Below, in pieces: positions 8,794 through 20,434 of a DNA stretch of 64,000 bases (position 1 is its first letter; every line of letters begins with the position of its first letter). Location: contig NZ_JAHTMR010000006.1 in NCBI RefSeq assembly GCF_019200975.1, forward strand, positions 124,001 through 188,000. The letters are read 5' to 3'. The translations under genes were made by a program, and so were the position numbers. Origin of the DNA: Pseudomonas sp. PD9R (lineage in GTDB: Bacteria; Pseudomonadota; Gammaproteobacteria; Pseudomonadales; Pseudomonadaceae). The notes under the pieces were generated by a model that was not told where the DNA came from, made no database searches, and saw only the letters and a list, made by a program, of their open reading frames with translations.

Positions 8794-10116
8794 TTAGCGG
8801 CTTCGCAACCCTTCCAGCAACTTGTGCGTAGGATAACCATCCGCCGGCCAGCCAAACGACTGCTGGGCGCTGCGGATCGCCTTGCGCGTATTGGCGCCGA
8901 TAATGCCGTCGGCGGTGCCCGCGTCGTAGTTCTGCGCGCTCAGCAGGTTTTGCAGTTCGATCCGCTCGGTTCGGCCCAACGGCAAGTCATCTTTCGGCCA
9001 GGTTCCACTGATCAGGCCGGCGCCATTGAAGCGCTCGGACAACAGGCTCACCGCCAGCGCGTAGGACGACGAGTTGTTGTACTTGAGGATCGCGCGGAAG
9101 TTATCCAGCACCAGGAATGCCGGGCCACGATAACCGGCCGGCAGCAGCAACGCCGCCGACAACTGTTCGGACCCTGCCGGAACCTGGCCGGCATTGGGCA
9201 AGGTGACGCCCAATTGCCGCCATTCAGCGACGCTTTTGCGGATCGTGCCGTCGGCCAACACGTAGTTGAAACCGCTCGGCAATTGCACTTCGAAGCCCCA
9301 CGGCTGACCTTTCTGCCAGCCGGAGCTTTGCAGGTAGTGCGCGGTCGAGGCCAGGGCGTCAGACGCGCTGCCCCAGATATCGCGGCGGCCGTCACCATCG
9401 AAGTCGACGGCGTGGGTGTTATAGGTGGTCGGGATGAACTGGGTCTGGCCCATGGCGCCGGCCCAGGAACCGAGCATCTTCTCGGGTTCGATATCACCTT
9501 GCTGCAGGATCTGCAGGGCAGCGATCAATTGCGCGTGGGCGAAGCCCGGGCGTCGGCCTTCGTAGGCCAGGGTTGCCAGCGAGTTGATTACCGACTTGCT
9601 GCCCTGGAACTGGCCAAAGTTGCTCTCCATGCCCCACACGGCGACCAGTGCCTGACGATCGACGCCGTAGCGTTGCTCGATACTTTGCAGGATGCCGTCA
9701 TATTGGCTGACCAAGGCCTGGCCTTTGCGTACCCGCAGTGGCGACAGGGCACCGTCGAGGTATTCCCACACCGGGCGGGAGAATTCCGGTTGGCTACGAT
9801 CGGCACGAATGACGCTGGGGTCGAAGCTGACGTTGGCGAACGCGCGGTCGAACAGATCGGCACGGATACCGGCGGCCAGCGCGTCCTTACGGAAACCCGC
9901 TTGCCATTCGGCGAACGTCTGGGTCGGCTGGATATCGAGGTTTTCGTCGCTTGGAACCACGGGTGGGATGACCGCAGGGGCGGTGGCGACGGGGAGGGAC
10001 TGAAGCGGCTGGGCGTCGGCGGCGGTGGGTTTTTCCGCGCAGGCGACTAGCAAAATGAGGCTGGAAGCAGCAATCAATTGGCGCAGGTGCCAACGACGGG
10101 AAAGACAAAGGGGCAT
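8794..10116 (-). CDS. sltB3: Lytic murein transglycosylase, SltB3 type, with PG-binding domain
   Basis: This MltB-family lytic transglycosylase has an N-terminal export signal with a lipobox-like LLVAC (Cys26), the SLT_2 catalytic domain with Glu164 in VWGMESNFG, the GAMGQTQFIPTTY and DFDGDG motifs, and a C-terminal peptidoglycan-binding helical domain from about residue 365 (LQNLLSAQNYDAGTADG). The last domain separates it from SltB1 upstream. Gene order and domain content match P. aeruginosa SltB3 (PA3992, from memory). I took the ATG at 10116 because it starts the signal peptide; an ATG at 10173 adds 19 residues of unlike sequence. Confidence 0.88.
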   Translation of the reverse strand: MPLCLSRRWHLRQLIAASSLILLVACAEKPTAADAQPLQSLPVATAPAVIPPVVPSDENLDIQPTQTFAEWQAGFRKDALAAGIRADLFDRAFANVSFDPSVIRADRSQPEFSRPVWEYLDGALSPLRVRKGQALVSQYDGILQSIEQRYGVDRQALVAVWGMESNFGQFQGSKSVINSLATLAYEGRRPGFAHAQLIAALQILQQGDIEPEKMLGSWAGAMGQTQFIPTTYNTHAVDFDGDGRRDIWGSASDALASTAHYLQSSGWQKGQPWGFEVQLPSGFNYVLADGTIRKSVAEWRQLGVTLPNAGQVPAGSEQLSAALLLPAGYRGPAFLVLDNFRAILKYNNSSSYALAVSLLSERFNGAGLISGTWPKDDLPLGRTERIELQNLLSAQNYDAGTADGIIGANTRKAIRSAQQSFGWPADGYPTHKLLEGLRSR

Positions 10117-10178
10117 GCACGGGTCCAGGAAAAACGGATCAGGTGCAGACCTTAACATGTTGAGCGGATGCATGCCTT

Positions 10179-10343
10179 TCAGGCTGCCAGAAAGTAAGAA
10201 GCCTCCCAGCTATTAGACTGGAAGGCTTCGCGGCGGTAGCTGCCTTTGCCCTTGCCGGCTCGTTCCTGACGGCTACGGAACAGTGGCTGGGCGATGATGG
10301 ATTTGGCCTTGTTGGGGCCATGTTTAGATGGCTTTTTGCTCAT
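10179..10343 (-). CDS. arfA: Alternative ribosome-rescue factor ArfA
   Basis: ArfA recruits release factor 2 to ribosomes stalled on mRNAs without a stop codon, as a backup for tmRNA. The 54-residue product is basic and carries the family core IIAQPLFRSRQERAGKGKGS followed by SYRREAF and the NSWEAS tail. The start at 10343 (MSKKPSKHGP) is preceded by a longer, unlikely frame. A 12-bp hairpin lies inside the ORF (separate entry). In E. coli the arfA mRNA is cut or terminated at such a hairpin, giving a non-stop message that is degraded unless tmRNA fails. The same control is likely here. Confidence 0.88.
   Translation of the reverse strand: MSKKPSKHGPNKAKSIIAQPLFRSRQERAGKGKGSYRREAFQSNSWEASYFLAA
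10198..10229 (-). promoter_or_regulatory. Hairpin inside the arfA coding sequence
   Basis: Arms 10218-10229 and 10198-10209 are complementary over 12 bases with one G-U type pair, around an 8-base loop. In the mRNA it covers codons 39 to 49 of 54, upstream of the stop codon, and is followed by a moderately U-rich stretch. It fits the known RNase III cleavage or termination hairpin that makes arfA mRNA non-stop. Confidence 0.75.
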
Positions 10344-10420
10344 GATGGAATCTCGCAAGTGAGTGGTTTTTGCGGGGCAAATCATCGGCCGAAGTTGGGG
10401 TTGTGTCTATAGGGCAAATC

Positions 10421-10508
10421 AAGATCAAAAGATCGCAGCCTTCGGCAGCGCCTACATGATCCCGTGTACGCGCTGCCGAAGGCTGCGATCTTTTGATTTT
10501 TCTTTTGA
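10421..10508. repeat. REP pair, family A1
   Basis: Inverted copies of the GATCGCAGCCTTCGGCAGC core flank a 20-base centre; the outer ends are AAGATCAAAAGATC and GATCTTTTGATT. It lies directly after the holA stop and upstream of arfA, and the TTTTGATTTTT tail may end holA transcription or stop read-through. Confidence 0.85.
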
Positions 10509-10510
10509 TC

Positions 10511-11548
10511 TTATTCGGCGGGCAACGACAATCTTTGCCCTGCCATCAACAACGACAACCGACTCAAACTCATCCACGGCGAACCGGCAGCCTGGCCTTT
10601 GATTTGCGCATCGATGCGCTGTGCTTCGAGCAACAACTGAGCCCAGCGCTGCGCCGAGTAGCGTTGCAGGGCTTTGCTCATCAGCGGTTTGCGCTTGTCC
10701 CAAACGGGCGGCTTGGCCTGGCTGAAGGCTTTGTCCAGCGGCGTGCCCTGGCTGTATTGCAGGGAAATGTTAGCCAGCAGGCGTAGCTCACGCGCCAGCG
10801 CCCAGAGAATCACCGGTGGTTCGACCCCTTCACCGCGCAGCCCTTCGAGCATGCGCAGGGCATGGGCTGCCTCGCCGTTGAGAATCGCGTCGGTCAATCC
10901 GAAGACATCGAAGCGCGCACTATCGGCTACCGCGGCTTGCACGGTTTCGACGGTGATCTGGCCGCTTTCGGCCATCAGCTTGAGCTTTTCGATTTCCTGG
11001 GCGGCGGCCAGCAAGTTGCCCTCAACCCGTGCAGCGATCAGCTCGACCGCGTCCTGGCTGGCGGACAGCCCGGCCTGGGACAAGCGCTGACGAATCCAGC
11101 TCGGCAGCTGGTTGGCATCCACCGGCCAGATCTGCACGAACTGGGTTTGCTGGCCTTCGACCAGCGCCTTGCCCCACTTGGTTTTCTGCGCGCTGCCATC
11201 AAGTTTCGGCAGGCTGATCAACAAGACGGTGTCTTCGGCCGGTCGCGAGCAGTACTCGATGAATGCAGCAGCGCCTTTGTCACCGGGTTTGCCGGAAGGC
11301 AGGCGCAATTCCAAGAGACGCTTTTCGGCAAACAGCGACATGCTGGCGCCCGCTTGCAGCAGCGTACCCCAGTCGAAACTGGCATCGGCGGCAAACACCT
11401 GACGTTCATCGAAACCCTGTTGGCGAGCGGCGGCACGGATGGCATCGGCGGCTTCCTGACACAGCAACGGATCGTCGCCACTGATGACGTAGACCGGCGC
11501 GAGGGCGCCTTGCAGGTGTTTAGCGAGTTGGGCGGGGGCAAGTTTCAT
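10511..11548 (-). CDS. holA: DNA polymerase III subunit delta
   Basis: HolA opens the beta clamp as part of the clamp-loader complex of the replisome. The 345-residue protein begins MKLAPAQLAKHL and shows the delta-family pattern YVISGDDPLLCQEAADAIR near the N-terminus, then a RecA-like domain and a helical C-terminal collar domain (from about LGLTDAIL-type helices to LSLLMAGQ). I used the ATG at 11548, preceded by an SD-like run, rather than one four codons earlier. It is the last gene of leuS-lptE-holA; a small GC hairpin (11563-11580) separates it from lptE. Confidence 0.94.
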   Translation of the reverse strand: MKLAPAQLAKHLQGALAPVYVISGDDPLLCQEAADAIRAAARQQGFDERQVFAADASFDWGTLLQAGASMSLFAEKRLLELRLPSGKPGDKGAAAFIEYCSRPAEDTVLLISLPKLDGSAQKTKWGKALVEGQQTQFVQIWPVDANQLPSWIRQRLSQAGLSASQDAVELIAARVEGNLLAAAQEIEKLKLMAESGQITVETVQAAVADSARFDVFGLTDAILNGEAAHALRMLEGLRGEGVEPPVILWALARELRLLANISLQYSQGTPLDKAFSQAKPPVWDKRKPLMSKALQRYSAQRWAQLLLEAQRIDAQIKGQAAGSPWMSLSRLSLLMAGQRLSLPAE

Positions 11549-11562
11549 AAGAGAGGGCAAAC

Positions 11563-11580
11563 GGGGCGCCTGAGCGCCCC
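11563..11580 (-). other. GC hairpin between lptE and holA
   Basis: Arms GGGGCGC and GCGCCCC with a four-base loop form a perfect 7-bp stem in the 39-base gap between lptE and holA. No strong U-run follows in the mRNA direction, so partial attenuation or processing is more likely than full termination. Confidence 0.45.
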
Positions 11581-11587
11581 GAAAGTC

Positions 11588-12193
11588 TTACTGCCGCGGC
11601 AGTTCGATAGGCGACTGACGCGGAGTAGCCGCTTCAGCCTTTTGCGCCGCTTCAAGGGCCGCCGCTTCAGCCTTGGCTTTGGCCTGGGCTGTTTGCTGCA
11701 ACTGGTCCAGTTGTGCAGGTGTCAGTTGTTGCAGGCGCAGCATCATGCGCTGAACCAGCTCGCGACGGGTTTCGGTCCGGGCAGTGACGGCTTCCTGATC
11801 GGAACCCACCAGGTTGTTGCCGTCGTGCATGAAGATCTTCTGGACTTCGAGCTTGTCGCTCAGCAGTGGCAGGTTGCCCTCGCTGAGGATGTCGTAGTTG
11901 AGGACGGTGGTCACCTGGTACTCGCCAGTGCGGCCAGCACCCGCGTAGCTGAGGATGCGCTGGCTTTCCTGTTCATCGGTCAGCACCAGTTTGTACGGTG
12001 CACCGGTGTAGACCTTGACGCCGCTGCCTTCCAGCACCTGACGCAGTTGCGTCACGGTTTCGCCGTAGGCGTTGCGTGCGCTCAGGTCGAGTTCCTTGAT
12101 CGAAAGTTCTGTACCGCCGGTGCCGCGCAGCTGGAAACCGCAGGCGCTCAGCAGGACCGCGAGGCCCATCACCAGCAAATTGCGTTTGATCAT
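11588..12193 (-). CDS. lptE: LPS-assembly lipoprotein LptE
   Basis: LptE plugs the LptD barrel in the outer membrane and helps insert lipopolysaccharide. The protein starts with a lipoprotein signal ending LLSACGFQLRG; the C-G-F-Q-L-R-G sequence after the lipobox is characteristic. The central fold is a two-helix, beta-sheet domain; the C-terminus (from about residue 160) is Ala/Gln/Lys-rich and helical, longer than in E. coli, as is usual in pseudomonads. It lies between leuS and holA, the standard gammaproteobacterial order. Confidence 0.93.
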   Translation of the reverse strand: MIKRNLLVMGLAVLLSACGFQLRGTGGTELSIKELDLSARNAYGETVTQLRQVLEGSGVKVYTGAPYKLVLTDEQESQRILSYAGAGRTGEYQVTTVLNYDILSEGNLPLLSDKLEVQKIFMHDGNNLVGSDQEAVTARTETRRELVQRMMLRLQQLTPAQLDQLQQTAQAKAKAEAAALEAAQKAEAATPRQSPIELPRQ

Positions 12194-12281
12194 TGTGTTG
12201 CTCCCCTTGAAACCATGTGGGCCGATGATGCGGCCCGAAAGGCTTTACGCGGCGCCAGGCATGACCTGACGCCTGATCCAG

Positions 12282-15047
<2,766 letters not shown>

Positions 15048-15168
15048 TTACTGTCGCGCGTCTCGCAAAAACCGCTGCGAGGGCCGTTGGTCGCGGCGTC
15101 CAGCCGGTTTGTTCATGGAAGCTAAGCTCTAACTGGGGAGTAGGTCTTATCTTCCAATGAGGTGAGGG

Positions 15169-15489
15169 ATGGTTGATTCACAGCAAAAAGCTTCAAAGCC
15201 GGAGTTGTACGAAAGACTGATAGATCGTCTTGGAATGGCCCTGGAAGCGGCAAAAACCGCAGGCCGGTTGCGTGATGAGCGTCCACTGGAGCTGGAGTTG
15301 CGCGGCCTTAGCCCCGCAGAGTTTGCCCTGGTCAAGGCGTACCTGGATCGCAGTGAGCGTGAGACACACGGATGCTTGTCCGAGGCAGTGAAGCAACTCG
15401 ACGCACCACGTTCAGCCAAGATCATCTGGCTCAAGGACAAAATACCTGGCAAAGACGCGGTAAAGGTCCGGTCTTTGCAATTCAAGTAA
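15169..15489 (+). CDS. Conserved hypothetical protein, 106 aa
   Basis: I do not recognise a named family. The product is charged, about 106 residues, soluble and mostly helical by composition, with LRGLSPAEFALVKAYLDRS in the middle and a basic C-terminus (KDAVKVRSLQFK). A very good ribosome-binding site (GAGGTGAGGG) precedes the ATG at 15169, which supports real translation. It sits between the leuS promoter side and an ElyC-like gene, and P. aeruginosa has a hypothetical gene at the same place. The 280 bases upstream hold no other gene that I can support. Confidence 0.7.
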   Translation: MVDSQQKASKPELYERLIDRLGMALEAAKTAGRLRDERPLELELRGLSPAEFALVKAYLDRSERETHGCLSEAVKQLDAPRSAKIIWLKDKIPGKDAVKVRSLQFK

Positions 15490-15594
15490 GGCACAGAGCC
15501 ATGCTCCAGGGTTTTTTGAAGCATAGTCCTTCCGTATTTATTGTCGCGCTGCGTCAACCCACTTAGGCTTCGGGCATCTTCAAGGAGATGCTCG

Positions 15595-16356
15595 ATGCCT
15601 TTTCGTTATTTTGTGAAACAACTTCTCTTGCCGCCGGGCATCTTGCTGCTGTTGCTGGCGTTTGCCTGGTGGTTTCGCCGCTCAAGGCCGAGGCTCGCCG
15701 GCGTGTGCTTTGCGCTGGGACTGGGCGGCTTCTGGCTGATGAGCCTGCCGATCGTGGTGCAATGGAGCGCCGAACTGCTTGAGCGTGAGCCCCCGCTGGC
15801 ATTCGACGAATGGGCAACGCTGGCTCAGCACGCGGATGCGATTGTGGTGCTGGGTTCTGGGCGCGAGCGGGGCGACCCGGCGTGGGGTAGCGATCAGCCA
15901 ACCGGCATTGGTCTGGGGCGCGAACGTTATGCCGCACGTCTGGCCAAGGCCTCGGGCTTGCCGGTGTTGACCAGTGGCGGGCTGCATTTCGGTACGCCGC
16001 CAAGCGAGGCCAAAATGATGGCCGACTCACTGCACGATGATTTCGGCGTGACCGTGCGCTGGCAGGAAGGGCGCAGCCGTACGACCTGGGAGAACGCGCA
16101 ATTCAGCGCCGAAGTGTTGCTGCCTGAAGGCATCAAGCGCGTGGTAGTGGTCACTCAGGCTGCGCATATGCCTCGTGCAGTCTGGAGTTTCCGAAAGGCA
16201 GGCTTTGACGTAGTGCCCGCGCCAGTCGGATTTCTACGCGGGGACAATGCCCGGCCATTGGGCGGATGGATGCCGGAGTTCAAGTCCATCTGGCAGAGCG
16301 GACAGTTGTTGAATGAAGCGGTAGGGCAGATTGGGTATTGGCTTTTCTACCGTTGA
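15595..16356 (+). CDS. ElyC/YdcF family membrane protein (DUF218)
   Basis: The 253-residue protein has two N-terminal membrane helices (about residues 8-25 and 33-52) followed by a DUF218 domain starting ADAIVVLGSGRERGD. In E. coli the two-helix member ElyC is needed for envelope integrity and undecaprenyl-phosphate lipid carrier use at low temperature; the catalytic role is unknown. The start at 15595 has AAGGAG seven bases upstream. It converges on lnt across a REP pair. ElyC is a better match than YdcF because of the two leading helices, but I do not assign a symbol. Confidence 0.82.
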   Translation: MPFRYFVKQLLLPPGILLLLLAFAWWFRRSRPRLAGVCFALGLGGFWLMSLPIVVQWSAELLEREPPLAFDEWATLAQHADAIVVLGSGRERGDPAWGSDQPTGIGLGRERYAARLAKASGLPVLTSGGLHFGTPPSEAKMMADSLHDDFGVTVRWQEGRSRTTWENAQFSAEVLLPEGIKRVVVVTQAAHMPRAVWSFRKAGFDVVPAPVGFLRGDNARPLGGWMPEFKSIWQSGQLLNEAVGQIGYWLFYR

Positions 16357-16358
16357 AA

Positions 16359-16454
16359 GTCAAAAGATCGCAGCCTCGTTTCACTCGACAGCTCCTGCAG
16401 GAGATTGCGTACTCTGTAGGAGCTGTCGAGTGAAACGAGGCTGCGATCTTTTGC
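16359..16454. repeat. REP pair, family A2
   Basis: Inverted copies of the variant core GATCGCAGCCTCGTTTCACT with CGACAGCTCC ends facing inward, between the converging ElyC-like gene and lnt. The two arms match each other exactly through the TCGTTTCACTCGA segment. Confidence 0.87.
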
Positions 16455-16469
16455 AGGCACCACAAAATT

Positions 16470-17993
16470 TCAGACTGTCTTGGCCATCCGGCTGGCAATC
16501 AACGCCCAGCCAAACAACAGCACACAAACAATGATCAACGGCCACGAACGCCATTGCAGGTAAGGCGTCAGGTTGTGCATCGGCACCACTTCGCCGTACA
16601 GGATGCCGCGTTCGAACTGCGGGATCTGGGTGGTGATCTGGCCAAACGGGTTGATCAAGCCGGTCACGCCGTTGTTGGTGGCGCGGATCATCCAGCGCCC
16701 GGCCTCCAGTGCCCGCATCTGCGCCATCTGCACGTGTTGCAGCGGGCCGATGGAGGTGCCGAACCAGGTGTCATTGCTGATGGTCAGCAGCAGGTCGCTT
16801 TGTGCGGCGAGGCCGGCGGCGAATTCCGGGTACACCACTTCATAGCAGATGAACGGTGCAATCTGGTAACCCTTGGCTTGCAACATCGGCTGATCGGCGG
16901 GGCCGCGGGCAAAATCCGACATCGGCAAGTCGAAGAAAGCGATCAGCCCGCGCAGTAAATCTTGCAGCGGAACGTACTCACCAAACGGCACCAGCTTCTG
17001 CTTGAGATAAGTGCCATCGCCTTCGCCGACCACGGTGATACCGTTGAAGAAGCGCTTCTCGTGACGGACTTCCTGGCGAATCGGCACGCCGGTAATCAGT
17101 GCAGTTTTACGTTCGGCGGCGAAGTTGCCCATCATGTTCAGGTAGCCCTCGGCGGACTCCTTGAGCACCGGGACTGCAGTTTCCGGCCAGACCAGCAGGT
17201 CGACGCGCTTGGAGCTGAAGCTCATGTCGCGGTACAGCGCCAGTTGCGCATTGAGCTGCGCCGGGTCCCACTTCATGCTTTGTTCGATATTGCCTTGAAT
17301 TGCCGCGACACTCAGCGGTGCGCCCGACGGGCTGGTCCAGGCGTGATGCTTGAGCACCATGCCGGCCACCCAAGGACCGACCAGCAGCAGTGCGCCGATC
17401 GCGATAAAACCTTTACGCCCCGTGCGGACCAGGCGCATGCCGTTGTAGATCAGCGCGGCGGTCAGCGCCAGCGTAAAGGAAATCAGCCACATCCCGCCGA
17501 CAGGGGCGAGCCCGGTCAATGGACCGTCGAGTTGGCTGTAACCGGAATAAAGCCACGGGAAACCGGTGAGGAACCAGCCGCGGAATGCTTCCTGACCGAC
17601 CCACAACGCCGCGAACGCCAAGGCATCGGCCAGCGGCGCTTCGTTGCGTCGCAGCCAGCGTGCCCAGAGCCAGGCGGGCAGGGCGAAAAACCAGGCTATC
17701 GCGGCCGTGAATATCAGCATCAGGAAACCGGCCAGCAACACCGAGGCACCGCCGAAATGGTGAATGCTGTAGTAGATCCAACTGGTGCCGGCACCGAACA
17801 GACCGAAGCCGAAACACCAGCCACGGCCCAAGGCCTGACGGGGGCTCAGTTCACGCAAGCCGGCATAGAAAAGCCCGACCGCCAGCAATGCCAGCGGCCA
17901 GATATCGAACGGCGCCAGGGCCAGGGTGGTGATTGCACCGGCCGCCACGGCCAGCAGGTTACCGGGCCAGCCGGGGCGGGTCATACGATGCAT
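16470..17993 (-). CDS. lnt: Apolipoprotein N-acyltransferase
   Basis: Lnt adds the third acyl chain to the N-terminal Cys of lipoproteins in the inner membrane, the last step of lipoprotein maturation. The 507-residue product has six to seven N-terminal membrane helices and a periplasmic nitrilase domain with the Glu of VWPETAVPV, the Lys of KQKLVPFGEY and the nucleophilic Cys of APFICYEVV, then a final helix at the C-terminus. AAGGATTGAA before the ATG at 17993 supports this start. It ends the miaB-ybeZ-ybeY-corC-lnt run, 14 bases after corC. Confidence 0.95.
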   Translation of the reverse strand: MHRMTRPGWPGNLLAVAAGAITTLALAPFDIWPLALLAVGLFYAGLRELSPRQALGRGWCFGFGLFGAGTSWIYYSIHHFGGASVLLAGFLMLIFTAAIAWFFALPAWLWARWLRRNEAPLADALAFAALWVGQEAFRGWFLTGFPWLYSGYSQLDGPLTGLAPVGGMWLISFTLALTAALIYNGMRLVRTGRKGFIAIGALLLVGPWVAGMVLKHHAWTSPSGAPLSVAAIQGNIEQSMKWDPAQLNAQLALYRDMSFSSKRVDLLVWPETAVPVLKESAEGYLNMMGNFAAERKTALITGVPIRQEVRHEKRFFNGITVVGEGDGTYLKQKLVPFGEYVPLQDLLRGLIAFFDLPMSDFARGPADQPMLQAKGYQIAPFICYEVVYPEFAAGLAAQSDLLLTISNDTWFGTSIGPLQHVQMAQMRALEAGRWMIRATNNGVTGLINPFGQITTQIPQFERGILYGEVVPMHNLTPYLQWRSWPLIIVCVLLFGWALIASRMAKTV

Positions 17994-18007
17994 TTCAATC
18001 CTTAGAA

Positions 18008-18847
18008 TTACCGGGCGATAGGTGTCAGGCGCAGCAAGTGAATACGACGGCTGTCGGCATTGAGGATGCGGAAGCGATAGGCGCCGATTTCAGTGATTTC
18101 GTTGCGTTTTGGCAAGTGCCCGAACGCACTCATCACCAGGCCGCCGACGGTATCGAACTCGTCATCGGAAAACTCGCTGTCGAAGAACTCGTTGAAGTTC
18201 TCGATCGGCGTCAGGGCCTTGATCAGGAAGTCACCGCTGGGCAGCGGTTTGATGTAGCTGTCTTCTTCGACGTCATGTTCGTCTTCGATGTCGCCGACGA
18301 TTTGCTCCAGCACGTCTTCAATGGTCACCAGGCCCGCCACGCCGCCGTATTCGTCGATCACGATGGCCATGTGGTTGTGGTTGGCGCGGAACTCGCGCAA
18401 CAACACGTTCAGGCGCTTGGACTCCGGTACGAAAGTCGCCGGGCGCAGCAGATCCTTGATGTTGAAGCTGTCGCCGTTCTCCTTGAGGATCAACGGCAGC
18501 AAGTCCTTGGCCAGCAAGACGCCCATTACGTCATCGTGGCTTTCGCCGATGACCGGGTAACGCGAGTGAGCCGAGTCGACCACCGCAGGCAAGAACTCGC
18601 GGGGTGTCTGGGTCGCCTTGATGCTGATCATCTGCGAGCGCGGGACCATGATGTCCCGTACTTGCAGGTCAGCGACCTGGATGGCACCTTCGACGATGGC
18701 CAGCGCTTCGCTGTCCAGCAATTTGTTTTGGTGTGCGTCGCGCAGCAGCTCAAGCAGCTCCTGGCGGTTCTTCGGCTCGTGGGCAAAAGCCTGGGTGAGC
18801 TTACCCAGCCATGACTTCTGCCCGTTGCTCGATCGATCTTCGCTCAT
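18008..18847 (-). CDS. corC: CorC/YbeX family protein, CBS and CorC_HlyC domains
   Basis: This cytosolic protein has two CBS domains (about residues 65-190, starting DIMVPRSQM) that bind adenine nucleotides, and a C-terminal CorC_HlyC domain (about 205-279). It was linked in Salmonella to Mg2+/Co2+ efflux with CorA, and YbeX has also been tied to ribosome biology through its ybeZ-ybeY neighbours. The product has 279 residues and no membrane segment, as expected for this short form. It starts five bases after ybeY. Confidence 0.92.
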   Translation of the reverse strand: MSEDRSSNGQKSWLGKLTQAFAHEPKNRQELLELLRDAHQNKLLDSEALAIVEGAIQVADLQVRDIMVPRSQMISIKATQTPREFLPAVVDSAHSRYPVIGESHDDVMGVLLAKDLLPLILKENGDSFNIKDLLRPATFVPESKRLNVLLREFRANHNHMAIVIDEYGGVAGLVTIEDVLEQIVGDIEDEHDVEEDSYIKPLPSGDFLIKALTPIENFNEFFDSEFSDDEFDTVGGLVMSAFGHLPKRNEITEIGAYRFRILNADSRRIHLLRLTPIAR

Positions 18848-18852
18848 AGCGA

Positions 18853-19347
18853 TTACTCTGAATCCTTTGTTGTAACAGTAGGGGATGTTTCGGTTTCGTC
18901 GTCCGCGTACGGATCGGGATAGCCCAATTCTGCAAGCAACGTTCGTTCCAGTGCTTCCATTTCTTCGGCTTCCTCGTCATCTATATGGTCGTAACCCAGT
19001 AGATGCAAGCAACCGTGAATCACCAGATGAGCCCAGTGGGCCTTGAGTTCTTTGCCTTGCTCGACGGCTTCGCGCTCGACCACGGCCACGCAGATCACCA
19101 GATCGCCCAGCAGCGGGATATCGAGAAATTCGTCCGGCACGTCGGCAGGGAATGACAAGACGTTAGTGGCGTAATCCTTTTGCCGCCAGGTGTGATTCAG
19201 CTCGCGGCCTTCGGCTTCGTCGACCAGGCGAATGGTCATCTCGGAGTCGGCGGTGCGCTGGCGCAGGGCCAGTTCGCACCATTGGCGGAACTCGGCTTCG
19301 CTGGGGGCAGGCGCTTGGGTAGCCAGTTGGAGATCAAGCTCAAGCAT
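18853..19347 (-). CDS. ybeY: Endoribonuclease YbeY
   Basis: YbeY is a zinc-dependent RNase that matures the 3' end of 16S rRNA and takes part in ribosome quality control. The metal site [11 protein letters not shown] (HxxxHxxxxxH) is present. I chose ATG 19347, giving 164 residues with MLELDLQLA at the start; a longer frame runs back into ybeZ. The start overlaps the end of ybeZ by 8 bp. The C-terminal tail (DETETSPTV) is acidic and variable. Confidence 0.94.
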   Translation of the reverse strand: MLELDLQLATQAPAPSEAEFRQWCELALRQRTADSEMTIRLVDEAEGRELNHTWRQKDYATNVLSFPADVPDEFLDIPLLGDLVICVAVVEREAVEQGKELKAHWAHLVIHGCLHLLGYDHIDDEEAEEMEALERTLLAELGYPDPYADDETETSPTVTTKDSE

Positions 19348-20344
19348 CGCGGCGGCTGTCCTTTGGCGCTTCATCGGTCGCGCGGTTCTCGAAGCGTTCA
19401 TAGGCTTCAACAATGCGCTGCACCAGCGGATGACGCACAACGTCCTTGGCCAGGAAATGGGTGAAGCTGATACCTGGCACGTCCTTCAAGACTTCAATCA
19501 CGTGATGCAACCCGGACTTGGTGCCTTTCGGCAGGTCGACCTGGGTAATGTCACCGGTGATGACGGCGGTAGAGCCGAAGCCGATTCGGGTCAGGAACAT
19601 CTTCATTTGTTCGACCGTGGTGTTCTGGCTTTCGTCGAGGATGATGAAGCTGTTGTTCAGCGTGCGACCGCGCATGTAGGCCAGCGGCGCGACTTCGATG
19701 ACCTGTCGTTCAATCAGCTTGGCAACGTATTCGAAGCCGAGCATTTCGTAGAGTGCGTCGTACAGCGGGCGCAGGTACGGGTCGATTTTTTGCGACAAAT
19801 CGCCCGGAAGGAAACCGAGTTTTTCACCGGCCTCGACTGCTGGGCGTACCAGCAGGATGCGGCGAATCTGCTCGCGTTCCAGCGCATCCACCGCGCAGGC
19901 AACCGCGAGATAGGTCTTGCCAGTACCGGCCGGGCCGATGCCGAAGTTGATGTCGTTGCCGAGGATTTCCTTCACGTAGCGCACTTGATTCAAGCCACGA
20001 GGGCGAATCATGCCTTTCTTGGTGCGCAGGGCAACGGAGGCTTCGGCGGGGGAATGGTTGTCCAGTTCTTCGACGGCCGATTCCTGCAGGAACAGGTGAA
20101 CCATGTCCGGCGACAGTTCCGTACCTTTGGTTTCCCGGTACAGACGGCGCAGGAGGTTTTCCGCAGAGGTGGTGTGTTTGGGCTCGCCGATCAGCTCGAA
20201 CTGGTTTCCGCGGTTGCGGATTTCGATGGTCAGGCGCTGTTCGATCAAGCGCAGGTGCTCGTCGAATTGCCCGCACAGATTGGCGAAGCGTCGAGCTTCA
20301 AAAGGCTCGAGGATAAAACGATGTGGTTCGATGGGTGCGTTCAA
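19340..20344 (-). CDS. ybeZ: PhoH-like ATPase YbeZ
   Basis: YbeZ is a PhoH-family P-loop ATPase that interacts with YbeY and probably acts in RNA metabolism. The 334-residue product shows an N-terminal KH-like/PhoH region and the Walker A site [11 protein letters not shown], followed by [10 protein letters not shown] (Walker B) and [10 protein letters not shown]. Its gene overlaps ybeY by 8 bp, which supports coupled synthesis. A REP element lies between miaB and this gene, so the upstream part of the operon may be partly uncoupled. Confidence 0.93.
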   Translation of the reverse strand: MNAPIEPHRFILEPFEARRFANLCGQFDEHLRLIEQRLTIEIRNRGNQFELIGEPKHTTSAENLLRRLYRETKGTELSPDMVHLFLQESAVEELDNHSPAEASVALRTKKGMIRPRGLNQVRYVKEILGNDINFGIGPAGTGKTYLAVACAVDALEREQIRRILLVRPAVEAGEKLGFLPGDLSQKIDPYLRPLYDALYEMLGFEYVAKLIERQVIEVAPLAYMRGRTLNNSFIILDESQNTTVEQMKMFLTRIGFGSTAVITGDITQVDLPKGTKSGLHHVIEVLKDVPGISFTHFLAKDVVRHPLVQRIVEAYERFENRATDEAPKDSRRDA

Positions 20345-20434
20345 GGTCGTATTTAGCCGCCCTGGGGCAATAGTGATGAAATCAAGGATAGCGCCAGTGG
20401 CCTGGGTGCGAAAGCTCTTATACAGACCAAAGTT

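Noticed and set aside
8788..10050. Open frame of 420 codons on the plus strand opposite sltB3
   Set aside because: It is the complement of the transglycosylase gene, starts inside a REP element and has no domain.
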